A DNA stretch of 64,000 nt from Syngnathus acus (GCF_901709675.1 NC_051091.1:9458967-9522966), one strand, 5' to 3'; shown: positions 50,801 to 61,016, counted from the first letter of the stretch. The notes: generated by a model from the sequence alone, not told the origin. Program-made: numbers and translations.

Positions 50801-53800
50801 TTTCTTTAACAGTATATGCACGGACACTGTACTGTTTGGGACACTAGCCATCATACACCATCCTTGTGCTGTAAATAACCTTCTAGAATCACATGTCATA
50901 AACTGAAACCAGCTTCCAACAAGTGCACTATTTATGAGGGTGAACGCCTTCCAAAAACAGGGACCAGCTCGGTTAGTTATTTCCATAATCATGTAAGGTA
51001 TTAATAGCCCATTAAAACGTTCATGTGTTCATTTGGAAGGAATGAACTTGGGCGCTATGCCACGGATGGAAAAGTCAAAGAAGTGTTGATAGACTTGTCG
51101 GCTTGTTAAGAATAGAAAAGAAAAAAAAATAATTTGCCACTGCCAAGATCAACAGACTACTTTGCCCACTATTGTTTGAAAAGCTACTTCCCATGGCAAT
51201 TTTAAACAAAGGAAAAATGCTTGAAGCCTTTATATAAGGCCACGAGGCACACTAAATGCATCCACCACTTTTCACTTTTCTTCTTTTCATTGCTTAAATG
51301 TCATCAGCACATTTATGTCAATTTACACCGTTTTAAAGGGAAAGGTATCCTCATTTTTTTTTTTGGTAATAATATGTTCTGTACAGCCCAATAAGTCGAA
51401 ATATCATCTTCTAATTGTTTCATTGGTGGAATATGAATTAAAGTGATAAAATCCATCTGTTTTTTTTTATCCATCTCAGGGGTGGCCATTTTGTGACTTG
51501 TCCACTGAAACTGACATTGTGGCAACTGCGATGTCATTTTCAGTTGAGAGCAAGTGGCACAAAAAAAAAAAAGATCTGTGAGGCAGGTGTGCGAACCACT
51601 AGACCAACGATCCCCCCAACCTCTATGTTGCATCACATTAAGATAGTCAGGTATGCAGCCGGAAAATATCCAATGTTAATATTGAATAATATATTACTAC
51701 ATAAATTATCTTCAATCATGTTAAACTCCAGTTTGAGTGGCATTTGGCAACTGTATATCTTTTTATTTATTATCATTTATTTTTACTTTCATTCAGTTCT
51801 GCGCTTAAGTTATTCTAAAGTTACACTCCTTCAATGGAGATATAAAGGAACTTTTATAATGGTGCTATTAAAAAATAAATTATTTAAAAATAGCATGTGC
51901 TGTTTTCGACTGCAAAGGCTAAACTCAGCACTATTGGCCTCAGTTAGACAGGAGGATTGGTTTTCCACTTTAAAATGGTACCGCTGGAAACTGTGGAAAC
52001 CACACCGGGTCAAAGGCATCAGTCTGAACAAGACGTGCTAACAAAACGACAAGTGAGGACAACAAGGGTTTCCTGCATTTACTTCTCAGCATGTGGCTGC
52101 TAGCCAGCCGACTTGGGGCAGCAAGAAAAGGTTACGGCGAAGTGAACTGCCATTAAAACTGCAGGCAATCAAAGCAACCTTTCTTTGAGGAAAAATCACC
52201 CGTTGGCTTGATGCACACCACCAGAACGCTGCATCTGCTGGGTGCAGTGGGGCGGGGTGCAACCACCAAGGGGAAACGACTGCACATTTGAAAGCTGTTC
52301 GGTTGGTTCTACCTTTCCCTCTAAGGAATCATTACCTGTGCTAGTTATGTGACTGCTAGTTGTTTGTGTGCTTTTGTGTTTCGATGGGATGATGCAAAAG
52401 CCACAAAGCCAAATGTCAAACTGGATTTGATATATTTGGGCTGGATTTTACATATACCTATTTGAATACAGTCACCGTGTGGTCACAATATACTAGCACA
52501 AAAAAAAAATCCTCAATACATACAACTTTGTTTTGAAATTAAAAGCTATCAGCATCTGTGCTGCCTTCTTGCTATGTTTCCCAACACCGTAGCCTTATAA
52601 TGTCAAATGTTTTTTTTCTTCTTCTGAGTCATATCCTATTTTCCTCTTGGTCTTCTTCTACAGCAGGGTTGTCAAACTAATTTTTGTCGCAGGCCACGTT
52701 GTAGTCATAGTTTTCCTCGGAGGGCCATTATGACCGTCAACGTCTTCTATATACATACAGCATAGGCTACACAACAAACTAGTTTTGAAATCAGAGACTA
52801 GTAAAAATTGTTCAAATAGTTTAAAAAGATTAATGGTAATAGAAAATGCTAGGAATATACCTATTTTTAAAAAGTGAAGACAATTAGTAATTTTAGTAAA
52901 GACACAAAGTCACTGCAAAATTTGTCTTCGCGGGCCACATAAAATGATGTGGCGGGCCGTATCTGGCCCCCAGGCCTTGAGTTTGACACCTATGCTCTAC
53001 AGCATGCGTCTTCTTCTCTCTCCATTTCTTTGCTGTTGCGGCATGCACGGGATTGCCGAAAAACAGCAACTGTACTTCTCTGAGTCGTAAAATATAGTAA
53101 CGGTAATTCCAATTTGAAAAGCGTTTGAAATTATAGCAATGTTAATCCATAATACTTTCATAAAATTCGAATGTTATGAAATTTTCTCCAAAGATTAAGT
53201 CTAATCTCATCTAATCTGTCTTTTTAACATCATAATGTGAGTTTATGGTCATGTTTAGTCATCATTTTATGATCCTTTTTTTCCTCCCCAGTATGACTCT
53301 AATGTTCCTTGGCACTCAATCATGACTGGGATGTCGGTCAAAAACAAATTATCGGCCAAAATTCAATTTTCTTATGGTTTTCACTTTTGATGATAGGGGA
53401 AACACTAGACAGTGTGTTTCCTATGTGCTTGTGGCCAAGTACTAACATTTCATCCATTAGTCATAGAAATTTGGAGGTCGGGCATGTGAGCTTTGATGGC
53501 CTCATTGCCATCAAGTAACATACTTCATGGATAAATATAACGGTGCATAAAACGAACAGCAAACATAGTTGAAGTGAAAAATCAGTTTCCATCCCAATTT
53601 GTCTTTTAAAAAAAGTTTTATGAAAGGAGGTATTTATGTGAAGAACATGAGCAGAGGGATAGTTTGAGGGAACTATTTTATCTACGCTCTACTTCCTAAG
53701 TCTGAGGTGAACCTGTGTGTGACCACCACTTTGTATTCCAATTTGCATGTCGTCTCTTCTTTGTGAGGGACTTCAAGTGGCGCACGGTCCAAGTAAAGCA

Positions 53801-55303
53801 TTGTTTGTAACTAGCGTGACGGTTCCATGTGACATACACGTGATTGTCAAAGTTTCCTTCGTGGGCGACAGAATGCATCGTGCAAATTTCGGCAATAACA
53901 ATGTCTCTGCTGTTAGAGCCGAGGTCAACATATACATGCTTGGAACGTGACACCGAAGAGGCCGGAGCGAATTATAGTATTAAAAGGTGCAGTGTGAACG
54001 GCACCTGGTGTGGTCAGTCACATGGGTCTCTCGCAGGTTTGATGTTCATCTGTGAGAACGCACAGGTGTCATTTTCATACACAATAGAGCTCTTTGAGTC
54101 GGGGATGGTTTTCCAAGGGTTCTCAGGTCACTGAACACTTTTAATCCATGACTGGGAGGGTTTTTAGTTTTCCTTTTGTTTTGGGGTCTTTTCCATCTGT
54201 CGTCTCTGTTTGTATAAGTTAAAGCCCAATTTTATTGATTGTTTTTGAGTTAATGTGCATTTTTACTTCGTTGTGTTGCCAGGTTGACTGTAAAAAGTTT
54301 AAGGAATGCGAAAACGTAGGCGGTTTTAAAGGGTGGCCAAGGGTGCCAATAATTGGGTTAAAGGTTTATGTGACTATACCAAATAAATGTTGAATATGTC
54401 AAAGACTGTCAAAGAGTGGTAAATGTTTGGGAATTGTTATTGCATAGCCTACAAGGAGCGGCTTAATGCTCAACATATTATTTCTGACATTCTCCTGGCA
54501 CCCCTTTGCCACCCTAAATAAAAATTTCTAGAGCCACCACTGGATATGATGGGTTTTGAAAATGTACATTTTTTTCCACTATCACTTCACATAACTTTTG
54601 CCCGCCACTTCCTTGTGTAATTCTCCTCTAAAAGATTCAATAAATACAAAGATGCAAATAATTCAGAGAATCGTGGAAATGAGTTGGCTGCTGTAAGACT
54701 GCGTTGGACACCTGTTGAATTATGTACGTTTGCGTTTAAAAATTCAGTGCGTCTTCCAATACTAACCTTCAAACAAAGGGCAGAAGTGTCTCCAGCATGT
54801 AATGCATCCCTGGGATGTATACTGACCCATGGCTGTCTCCAGAAGGAACATTGGGATACCACAGGACAGGAGAAACAGAACATACGGAACCAAAAATGCC
54901 CCTGAGGGAAGGAAACGCCAAACTCAGAAAACTCTCAGACATCTTCATTGTTTGCTTATTTCCCTCGATCTTGTCGTCATCTCTCAACAAACTGCAGTTG
55001 AGTGCCTCACTTGGGCGACTTATCATTTAAATAGATATGATGACTAATAGCGTTTGCTCAATGTAAAGCAGGAAACAGGAAATGAGAGCGCGCGACTGGG
55101 GTAAGCTCACCTCCCCCATTTTTGTAGCACAAATAGGGAAACCTCCAGAGATTTCCCAAGCCCACAAGGGTCCCAGCCACAGCCAGCAGGAACTCCAACT
55201 TGTTTGCCCATTTGCCACGATCCAGCAGCTGAGTCTTCTTCGCCAGAGTGTTGCCGTGACCGGCCACTTCACGGCTGCTTCCTTTCAGGAATTCCCTGGG
55301 CAT
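38880..55303 (-). CDS. SLC6 Na+/Cl- dependent transporter, GABA/betaine/taurine group (upstream copy)
   Basis: Fourteen coding exons: 55303-55111, 54901-54767, 50401-50261, 50154-50067, 47625-47493, 47187-47053, 46879-46776, 46246-46122, 45990-45878, 45805-45668, 45515-45413, 43877-43777, 41799-41629 and 39029-38880, giving 609 aa, all with GT-AG introns. Landmarks: [40 protein letters not shown] (note GNL where the family usually has GNV); GQYTSQGC; an EL2 Cys pair with NGS, NWT and NAT sequons; [50 protein letters not shown]; and the tail [15 protein letters not shown] ending GGVEMEAQV. It has the same exon plan as its neighbour, so the pair arose by tandem duplication. It is a plasma-membrane cotransporter; the substrate is uncertain among GABA, betaine, taurine or other beta-amino acids. 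The chosen Met ([10 protein letters not shown]) may lie at an acceptor edge, so the extreme N-terminus is tentative. Confidence 0.9.
39030..41628. other. Last intron of the upstream SLC6 gene
   Basis: A 2.6 kb intron before the C-terminal tail exon. It contains an antisense SINE relic (about 40401-40690). Nothing else is recognised. Confidence 0.5.
40401..40690 (-). mobile_element. Degenerate antisense SINE relic
   Basis: Read on + the order is ATCCATCCATTTTCTTCACT, then a block like TTATCCCAGGAGACTTTGGG, then CTGGTTGCCAGTCAA, ATTCACGCTCACAT, GTGGGAGGAAGCCAGAG and GAGGAGAACATGCTGACTC. These are the inverted, eroded counterparts of segments in the sense SINE at 56527-56888 (GAACATGC/GCATGTTCTCC, GTGGGAGGA/TCCTCCCAC, TTGCCAG/CTGGCAA). 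Confidence 0.6.
41800..43776. other. SLC6 intron without recognised content
   Basis: A 2 kb intron between the exons for the last two membrane helices of the upstream SLC6 gene. AT-rich, with no exon or transposon recognised. Confidence 0.4.
43878..45412. other. SLC6 intron holding a CTCF-like site
   Basis: A 1.5 kb intron of the upstream SLC6 gene. AT-rich, with several homopolymer runs and the motif at 44825-44838. A short sequence at about 45290-45310 (GGGGTTGTCAAACTC) resembles one end of the hAT-type elements below but has no partner end. Confidence 0.4.
44825..44838 (+). promoter_or_regulatory. CTCF core motif, full match
   Basis: CCACTAGAGGGCAG matches CCASYAGRKGGCRS at all 14 positions. 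It lies in an intron of the upstream SLC6 gene. It is the best of four such matches in the window. Binding is inferred. Confidence 0.45.
48056..49254. mobile_element. 1.2 kb TA-flanked foldback element
   Basis: The 1,199-base element has the same ends as the 28100-28270 MITE: CCGTAATTTTCGGACTATAA at the left and its inverse at the right, with TA on each flank, and the same first ~90 bases (ATAAGTCGC repeats). The interior is almost entirely a large palindrome, described separately. No transposase is encoded, so it is non-autonomous. It lies in the intron of the upstream SLC6 gene between the extracellular-loop-2 exon (50154-50067) and the next exon (47625-47493). Confidence 0.8.
48341..49047. 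repeat. 707-bp near-perfect palindrome
   Basis: The left arm 48341-48661 and right arm 48727-49047 are each 321 bases and are reverse complements. I find one mismatch (left GAGCCGTC-type position against AAGCCGTC). The spacer is 65 bases (48662-48726). Within each arm there are two diverged direct units of about 200 bases, each with AAACCATCTG, CATTAAATCCATC and GTCCTTTGTCAACA. Confidence 0.92.
50402..54766. other. Large second intron of the upstream SLC6 gene
   Basis: A 4.4 kb intron, the longest of the gene. It holds one hAT-type MITE (52664-52994). The open frames in it are unremarkable and no exon is recognised. Confidence 0.5.
52664..52994 (+). mobile_element. hAT-type MITE in SLC6 intron
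   Basis: The 331-base element begins CAGGGTTGTCAAACTAATTT and ends CTTGAGTTTGACACCTATG. The ends are inverted copies (TGTCAAACT and AGTTTGACA), with GGCC/GGGCC blocks just inside. The flanks TTCTACAG (52656-52663) and CTCTACAG (52995-53002) agree at 7 of 8 bases, consistent with an 8-bp duplication. The same family occurs inverted at 60698-61008. Confidence 0.75.
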
Positions 55304-56454
55304 ATCGAAAAGGAGATTAATTACAAATGAGGCGCATTCTGATCTCAAACATCTGTCTGTCTACTTAAAGGAGGGATAGACAAATATTTGATAAATGCAA
55401 ATCACTAAGCTGACTTCTATTCGGCGCCACTCAGGCTCTTATTTAAATTTACTGGTTGAATTTGAGCTTGGGGTGGATTATAACAGCAATGGAAAGTTCC
55501 CACCGGCGGCAAGCGCTTACTCAAAAAATCCGTGGCAACCGTTACAGCAAAAACACGTCTTAGAATGAAAAGTCCGACATGTAGCGGTGAGGAATCCAAG
55601 GGAAATCGACTGAGAACTTACCCCTCCATCACAAAGCCCCCCTCCCCTGAGAGTTGCTTACGGCAACAACAAAGTGATCAGTATTCCTCTCGGATGGATG
55701 CACCGCAGGCTCTGTATACAAAGAAAAAGTCATGAGCGGAGCCAAGGTGAGAATCAAAGCTGCTATGGTTCCTTTCTGTGAGCCGTCTCGTTGCCAGACG
55801 CTGCGCTCCGCACCATGTGGCTGCACTTGAAAAACTGTTTGGCTCTGACAAAGGTTCAAGGTATACACCACTGCTCGGCTGTATTTTTCCACTGAGACAG
55901 GAGCAGCTCGAGTCACTGAGATTAGCACAGTTGCTAACAACTAAACCAAATCAGCTGAGCCGTCTCTGTTATATCAGTGGCTGTAAACAGGCTTTATTTA
56001 TCTGCCAACTGGGAATTTTGTCATGTTGGCTGTAAATTGTGAGAAAAGAAAATAATGGCAATAGCACACTCACTATATAAACATCCTGCGCAGCAAATAG
56101 CAGATCTTTATCATCATTTGATGTGTTGCATAGATCCTTTTATAGTCCGTGGGATTTATTTAAGCGGCATGGTATCGCACTATGAATATTTCTTTTTGTA
56201 TCTTTTTGTTGATAATGAACTCTTATCTTAAAGCGGACTACCGCTGCATTCTTTTTATGTCCTACTACTTACTTCCTCTTTTCAGCTTTTATGGTCATGA
56301 ACTTATGCCCTCTTCCGTGGCGCTTGATCGTTTATTGTTCCAAACTCCCGCTAGCCTAAACATTTGTATTTAGGTAATCAAAGTACCTCAAGTTTGCCGA
56401 GATTGGAAAGTAGTACGGGAACCCCTCATTATTAACTAAGAACAAAAATACACG

Positions 56455-56460
<6 letters not shown>
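55304..56460. other. Upstream region of the SLC6 pair
   Basis: No coding exon is recognised. The promoter of the upstream SLC6 gene, and any non-coding first exon, should be here or further along. Nothing specific can be pointed to. Confidence 0.35.

Positions 56461-56498
<38 letters not shown>
56461..56498. repeat. Poly(A) run
   Basis: A run of 38 or so A, 28 bases before the SINE insertion site. It lies outside the SINE's target duplication, so it is not that copy's tail. Confidence 0.9.
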
Positions 56499-56499
<1 letters not shown>

Positions 56500-56526
56500 A
56501 TTTTGAGCATTTAATGTGTATCACAA

Positions 56527-56888
56527 GGCGGCTCGGTGGCGCGCTGGGTAGCACGTCCGCCTCACAGTTAGGAGGGTGCGGGTTCGATTCCACCTCCGGC
56601 CCTCCCTGTGTGGAGTTTGCATGTTCTCCCCGGGCCCGCGTGGGTTTTCTCCGGGCACTCCGGTTTCCTCCCACATCCCAAAAACATGCTTGATAGGCCG
56701 ATTGAAGACTCCAAATTGTCCCTTGGTGTGAGTGCGAGTGCGGATGGTTGTTTGTCTCTGTGTGCCCTGCGATTGGCTGGCAACCGGTTCAGGGTGTCCC
56801 CCGCCTACTGCCCGATGACCGCTGAGATAGGCTCCAGCACACCCGCGACCCCCGTGGGGACTAAGCGGTTCAGAAAATGGATGGATGG
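56527..56888 (+). mobile_element. tRNA-derived SINE with intact 13-bp TSD
   Basis: The 362-base element has pol III box A (TGGCGCGCTGGG, 56537-56548) and a perfect box B (GGTTCGATTCC, 56581-56591). It then has a fish V-SINE/DANA-like body (GGAGTTTGCATGTTCTCC, then CTCCGGTTTCCTCCCACATC) and a 3' end of ATGGATGG repeats. It is flanked by identical ATGTGTATCACAA at 56514-56526 and 56889-56901. The intact duplication points to a young insertion. Similar elements are abundant in percomorph genomes. Confidence 0.88.
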
Positions 56889-56901
56889 ATGTGTATCACA
56901 A

Positions 56902-58029
56902 TAGTAGTTCATACAAACCTATTTTAATTCAATGTATGTTGACTGGGGTAGTTTTAGATCATTTTTCAAATGTAAAACTACCAGAATAAAAACACCTTTT
57001 GACATTTGGTTTATTCCACTCAAACAAAAAATAAATAAAGTGTCCATTTATTCATTATTTTTTTTACTATACTATACACAATTAAATATTGATTAAATGA
57101 CTAACGCGGGCAATTATTACCTTTGAGGACTTAATTGCTGTTTTGATTATGGTCAAGACGTTTGTCCGCAAGCAAAGAAATATGAGGCAGAAGTGCATTC
57201 ATCTGTTTCCCTCATTGCCAGAAGTGTGCAACAGCTGAGCTTTGAGCCCAGCTAAATTAAGAGAAGGCTATTAATCGACTATGTTGATCCCATTTAGGGC
57301 ACGTCCAGGTGTAAGCACAGTTGATTTGACATTCCTGCTATATATTTTTTTTAGTTATGGTGATTTAAACAGAGCCACGTGGTGTACAATATATTGTACA
57401 TTTTCAGATGATGTTCCACATAGACATCTACACGACAAGCTCCTCCTATCAAACAGAGACACTGTTTACGACACAGGGCTGTGACGAATCTGTTTGGACT
57501 GCAAACGCCACTTAGTAACTGGAAATTTCTGATGATCATAATCATAAATTATATCATGATAACAAGTGAAACGATATATCTTCTCTGTATGTGTATTTTC
57601 AGATCACAGAGCATTTTTTTTTTTTTAGTTCTGCCAAAAGATTTTAGACGGGCGCAACAAAGCAAGAATTGCTTGCTAAAATCTGTTGCATCATCTTTTA
57701 TGTTTCCTGGTTCACGTCCCTGTAAGTTGTGGTTTCCTTGGGTTCTCAGGATCGCAATCAATCATCAAGATCAACTACAGTTGACTTCACCTCTTTATCT
57801 ACATCTCTCTATCTACATCTCTTTCGCATTGTGTTTGTCGACCATTGGTCAAGGTTGAAAAATGTGCACATAGACAGGAGTACAATGTAAAGATATTTCT
57901 TTAAATGTAGGGAATAAAAGTAAAAACTTGTCCGAAAAATAAATATTCAAGTAAATAACCATTGTTCATTCAGCATGACTTCCAAGTAAAAAGTTCACAT
58001 GTGCGTGACCCAAGTCCATTGTCTGCTGC

Positions 58030-58072
<43 letters not shown>

Positions 58073-58523
58073 TCAAGTACACAAATAATCATTCTGACTA
58101 AAAGATGACTCACGCGCACTCACACACATTAATTCACTTGGATGGCGTGACATGTTATCACAGCTGTGGTTGCGTCATGTGCCTACATGATAATTGATTT
58201 GGTGCAGTCAAACTTTCTACTCCAAAAAGAGGAGTCGTATCTTATCTCCATTCGGAATCGCAACTGCCCTTAATACCAAGTCAATTCGTTGAGCGACCGT
58301 CTTAAGATACAAGTTACTTTTGTTTCATAAAAAAACATTCATCTCTCAAATCATCTTTTCCTATTGTAATGAATGGAAACGCTGTTAATCTGTTCCAGCC
58401 TCCAAACAAAACTACAAAAAATGTTTGTGTTTTTATTAAGAAAAATAGCACTCTGTAATATTGTACTTTCCAAAAATGATCCATTAAATAAATAGTAAAT
58501 GTAGAATGAAATAGAATGCAATA
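56902..58523. other. Intergenic DNA without recognised genes
   Basis: AT-rich sequence with short open frames only. It includes a (CA)n microsatellite at 58031-58069. No conserved coding pattern. Confidence 0.4.
58031..58069. repeat. (CA)n microsatellite
   Basis: About 19 uninterrupted CA units. Confidence 0.95.
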
Positions 58524-58641
58524 GAGGCTTTGCAGCTGACGTCATCAAGCTACCCACATTAGCTTGGCGGCCATCTTGGCGGTCAACTTTTCAGTGCCGG
58601 TTAACGACTCACACACGCTTTCTTGTTATATGAGCTTAAAA

Positions 58642-58819
58642 ATGCCGGATACCTGCTGTGCTGTTGGATGTAGCAATAGACGAGGCGATAAACCAAATCT
58701 TAGCTTCTATAGATTTCCGGCGAACATGAAAAAACGTGATAAATGGATCGCGGATATTCGTCGTGAACGATGGAAACCTACGATTTACACAAGGATATGC
58801 AATGAGGACTTCATATCAG
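58642..58819 (+). pseudogene. THAP-domain first exon of a transposase
   Basis: The frame from ATG 58642 reads MPDTCCAVGCSNRRGDK, then LSFYRFPANMKKRDKWIADI, then RWKPTIYTRICNEDF. This is a THAP zinc-finger pattern (C-x(2-4)-C, FYRFP, W, then C-x2-H). The final His of the C2CH set appears replaced by Asp (CNED instead of C-x2-H). The exon ends with a good donor (TCAG then GTATGT) at 58819, but no downstream transposase exon follows. THAP domains bind transposon ends. Confidence 0.75.
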
Positions 58820-58971
58820 GTATGTAAACAAACTATTCACCCCTGATTTGTTTCACAAAATGTGAAATAATACAATATGGGATGATACAAATATGATTGT
58901 TGAAAATGCTGGGTGCATTTTTAGAAAGGCAGCAAGGCAGGGAATGGGATGATTTCTTCAGTTCACCCCCC

Positions 58972-59308
58972 CGTTTTTATTTTGTTTATTTTTTCATGAT
59001 GCTTCATCTGATTGGCTTGAAAACGTTATCAATGTAAATATTGAACTTCATATTGGAATTGAACAATTAATTCTCGAGTGAATGCATTAGGAAATTCCCC
59101 CAAAAATTATTATGAACCTTGTGAAACAATTTTTTTTTTAATGTAGCATTTTTTAACAAGAGGGTTTTTGTTACTTCATTTGGCACAAGGTAAAATCTAC
59201 ATTGGCAAAGTTTTCAAGCCATTGGCACAAGGTTAAAAATTTTATTGGTTAAGTTTTCAAGCCAATCAGATGTAGCATCATGCAAAAATAAACAAAAAAT
59301 AAAAATGG
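58972..59308. repeat. Inverted repeat inside the THAP element
   Basis: About 54 bases at 58972-59025 (with CATGATGCTTCATCTGATTG and GCTTGAAAACG) are repeated inverted at about 59251-59308 (TTTTCAAGCCAATCAGATGT and AGCATCATG). A few mismatches and small indels. It could be a smaller element nested in the deletion or the scar of one. Confidence 0.7.
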
Positions 59309-59376
59309 TAGCAACTTGAACAGACAGGTACAGTATCTGAATGATTTCACTCTATTCAGTTTTTTAATATGTCAAG

Positions 59377-59595
59377 TTATGAAATGCCATTACAAAACAA
59401 ATCGACGAGGTAATTATAAATATCTGGATATGAGCGTTCAGGCAGGTCGGCTGTTGCAAAATGCTCGGGCGATTTTAGCATGCTTCTCGGTAAAAGGTAC
59501 GGATCCGTTGTGCCAACAAGGTTCAACTTCTCTCTGTAACGTTTCTTGGAGTCTTCATCCAAATGCCTAACTTCGTTGGATAGCAAATCAGCCAT
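59377..59595 (-). pseudogene. Start of the second transposon protein (YqaJ-type, N-terminal piece)
   Basis: A 72-codon frame from ATG at 59595: MADLLSNEVRHLDEDSKKRY, then TTDPYLLPRSMLKSPEHF and ERSYPDIYNYLVDLFCNGIS, then stop. The DPY-LPRS and YPDIYNYLV motifs resemble the N-terminus of YqaJ-domain proteins encoded next to THAP transposases in fish elements. No YqaJ catalytic region remains. It sits about 80 bases inside the right sub-terminal repeat, mirroring the THAP exon at the other end. Confidence 0.5.
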
Positions 59596-59735
59596 AATTC
59601 GTTAGAAATCGGTGAAAACGTAGCGCAGAAATCAGACAATCCATACAAACACGTAGGAACGAGCCGACGAGTTGACCGCCAAGATGGCGGCATAACACAA
59701 AATCACGTGATAAAACCACGTGACTGCAAAGCCTC

Positions 59736-60697
59736 TATAGAATGAAATTAAGTTTATACATGCCTGGTTAGTTCAGGTTTTGGTGTTATCTAAAAAAAAA
59801 TGTGTTTTAACAAAATAAATTAAGCATTCATATCAGTAAAGTGACAATATTCAGCTTTAACAAAATAGCAGCACTAGCAATACTAAACTAGCATTAGCAC
59901 GGCAAACAAGACAATGTTAGCCATGGTTGTTACATCTGTAGCATGGATTATTTATAATGGAGTATGTATGTATAATACTAAAAGTAACTGGATTGAAGTT
60001 TTATTTCTAAGAATGTAAGGACGATTGAAAATCAAAGCGGTTGTATATACTTACCAGTCGAGCACAACTTTTGTTAACTTTGCATTGTTTCTTACTCTCC
60101 CGTCATTATTTCTCAGGATCTCTCTTCAATTCCAAGTCAGGGTACCACTGTACGTTTTTGGTTTAAATGCTAAGGGAGGATTATAAAGAGTTCAATTAGT
60201 TCAACATTTTCTGCAATACAGCAACTTAATAATGTGTTTTTCGCTGACTGTATCATCGAACAGATAATTGTTGTTTTTTTAGTGACTCTTGCTTGACTCA
60301 TTCTGACCTTCATATTACAATGAAGAGGATTGAAAAGAAAAAAATGAAGTCATCACTTAACAGAAAACATTCCTTTTTGAGGTCATCCATTCCTGGGACC
60401 ATAAAACAAAGCACATGTATAAGCAAATATATTCCGGGCATATAAATCCCTGAAACCTACGAAGACCATGCTGTCTCAGTACATGAGGTAAAGTTACAGG
60501 CAAACTCTAAGTGCATGCTGAGAGAGAATGTTCCGTTTAAAATTCGGTGCCTTCAGCCACTTAGAGAATATACACTTTGGTTGTTATTGGTTATTTTGCT
60601 TTAAGAGGTGCTTCTTTCACAGAGGCACCATTATTTCCCTGCTCCCGGCACAAAATCACACGGAGCAACTTACAGTATTTCATCTGTTAGACTAAAG
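59736..60697. other. Intergenic DNA without recognised genes
   Basis: No conserved coding or repeat pattern is recognised between the THAP element and the following MITE. Confidence 0.4.
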
Positions 60698-61008
60698 CAT
60701 AGGTGTCAAAGTCAAAGCCCGGGGGCCAGATACGGTCCGCCAAATCATTTAATGTGGCCCTCGACGACAAATTGTGCATCAACTTCATCTACCAATACGA
60801 CAGTTACAAATTGTCTTCACTTTTAAAAAAATACAGATATTACTAGCAATTTTTGTTACCATTGATCTTTTAAAAGTATTTTAACTATTCTTACTAGTCT
60901 CCAGTTTCAAACTTAGTTACTCATCAGTTTGTTGACGGTAGTAATGGCCCTCCGAAGGAAACTATGACTATGATGCGGCCCTCGACAAAAATGAGTTTGA
61001 CACCTCTG
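60698..61008 (-). mobile_element. hAT-type MITE, second copy
   Basis: The 311-base element starts CATAGGTGTCAAAGTCAAAG and ends AATGAGTTTGACACCTCTG. It is the inverted relative of the 52664-52994 copy (GGCCAGATACGG against CCGTATCTGGCC; CTATGACTA against TAGTCATAG). The flanks GACTAAAG (60690-60697) and GACCAAAG (61009-61016) agree at 7 of 8 bases. Confidence 0.75.
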
Positions 61009-61016
61009 GACCAAAG

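Larger units (their letters stand above)
58524..59735. mobile_element. Internally deleted THAP/YqaJ-type (ISL2EU-like) DNA transposon
   Basis: The 1.2 kb element has terminal inverted repeats GAGGCTTTGCAG (58524-58535, inverse at 59724-59735) and TA on both flanks. Further in, an 18-base inverted repeat CCATCTTGGCGGTCAACT lies at 58571-58588 and, inverted, at 59670-59687. A THAP exon reads inward from the left. A second open frame reads inward from the right. Two convergent genes, one THAP transposase and one YqaJ-type protein, with a 2-bp duplication, is what I recall of ISL2EU elements. The middle is missing. The family name is inferred. Confidence 0.65.

Noticed and set aside
51493-52041. 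182-codon frame in an SLC6 intron
   Set aside because: No domain, AT-rich composition, and it lies within a large intron on the opposite strand. Treated as chance.
55304-55348. Fifteen extra N-terminal residues for the upstream SLC6 protein
   Set aside because: The extension begins at TTG, not ATG, and crosses a pyrimidine-rich stretch ending CCCAG that may itself be an acceptor. The first ATG (55303) is preferred.
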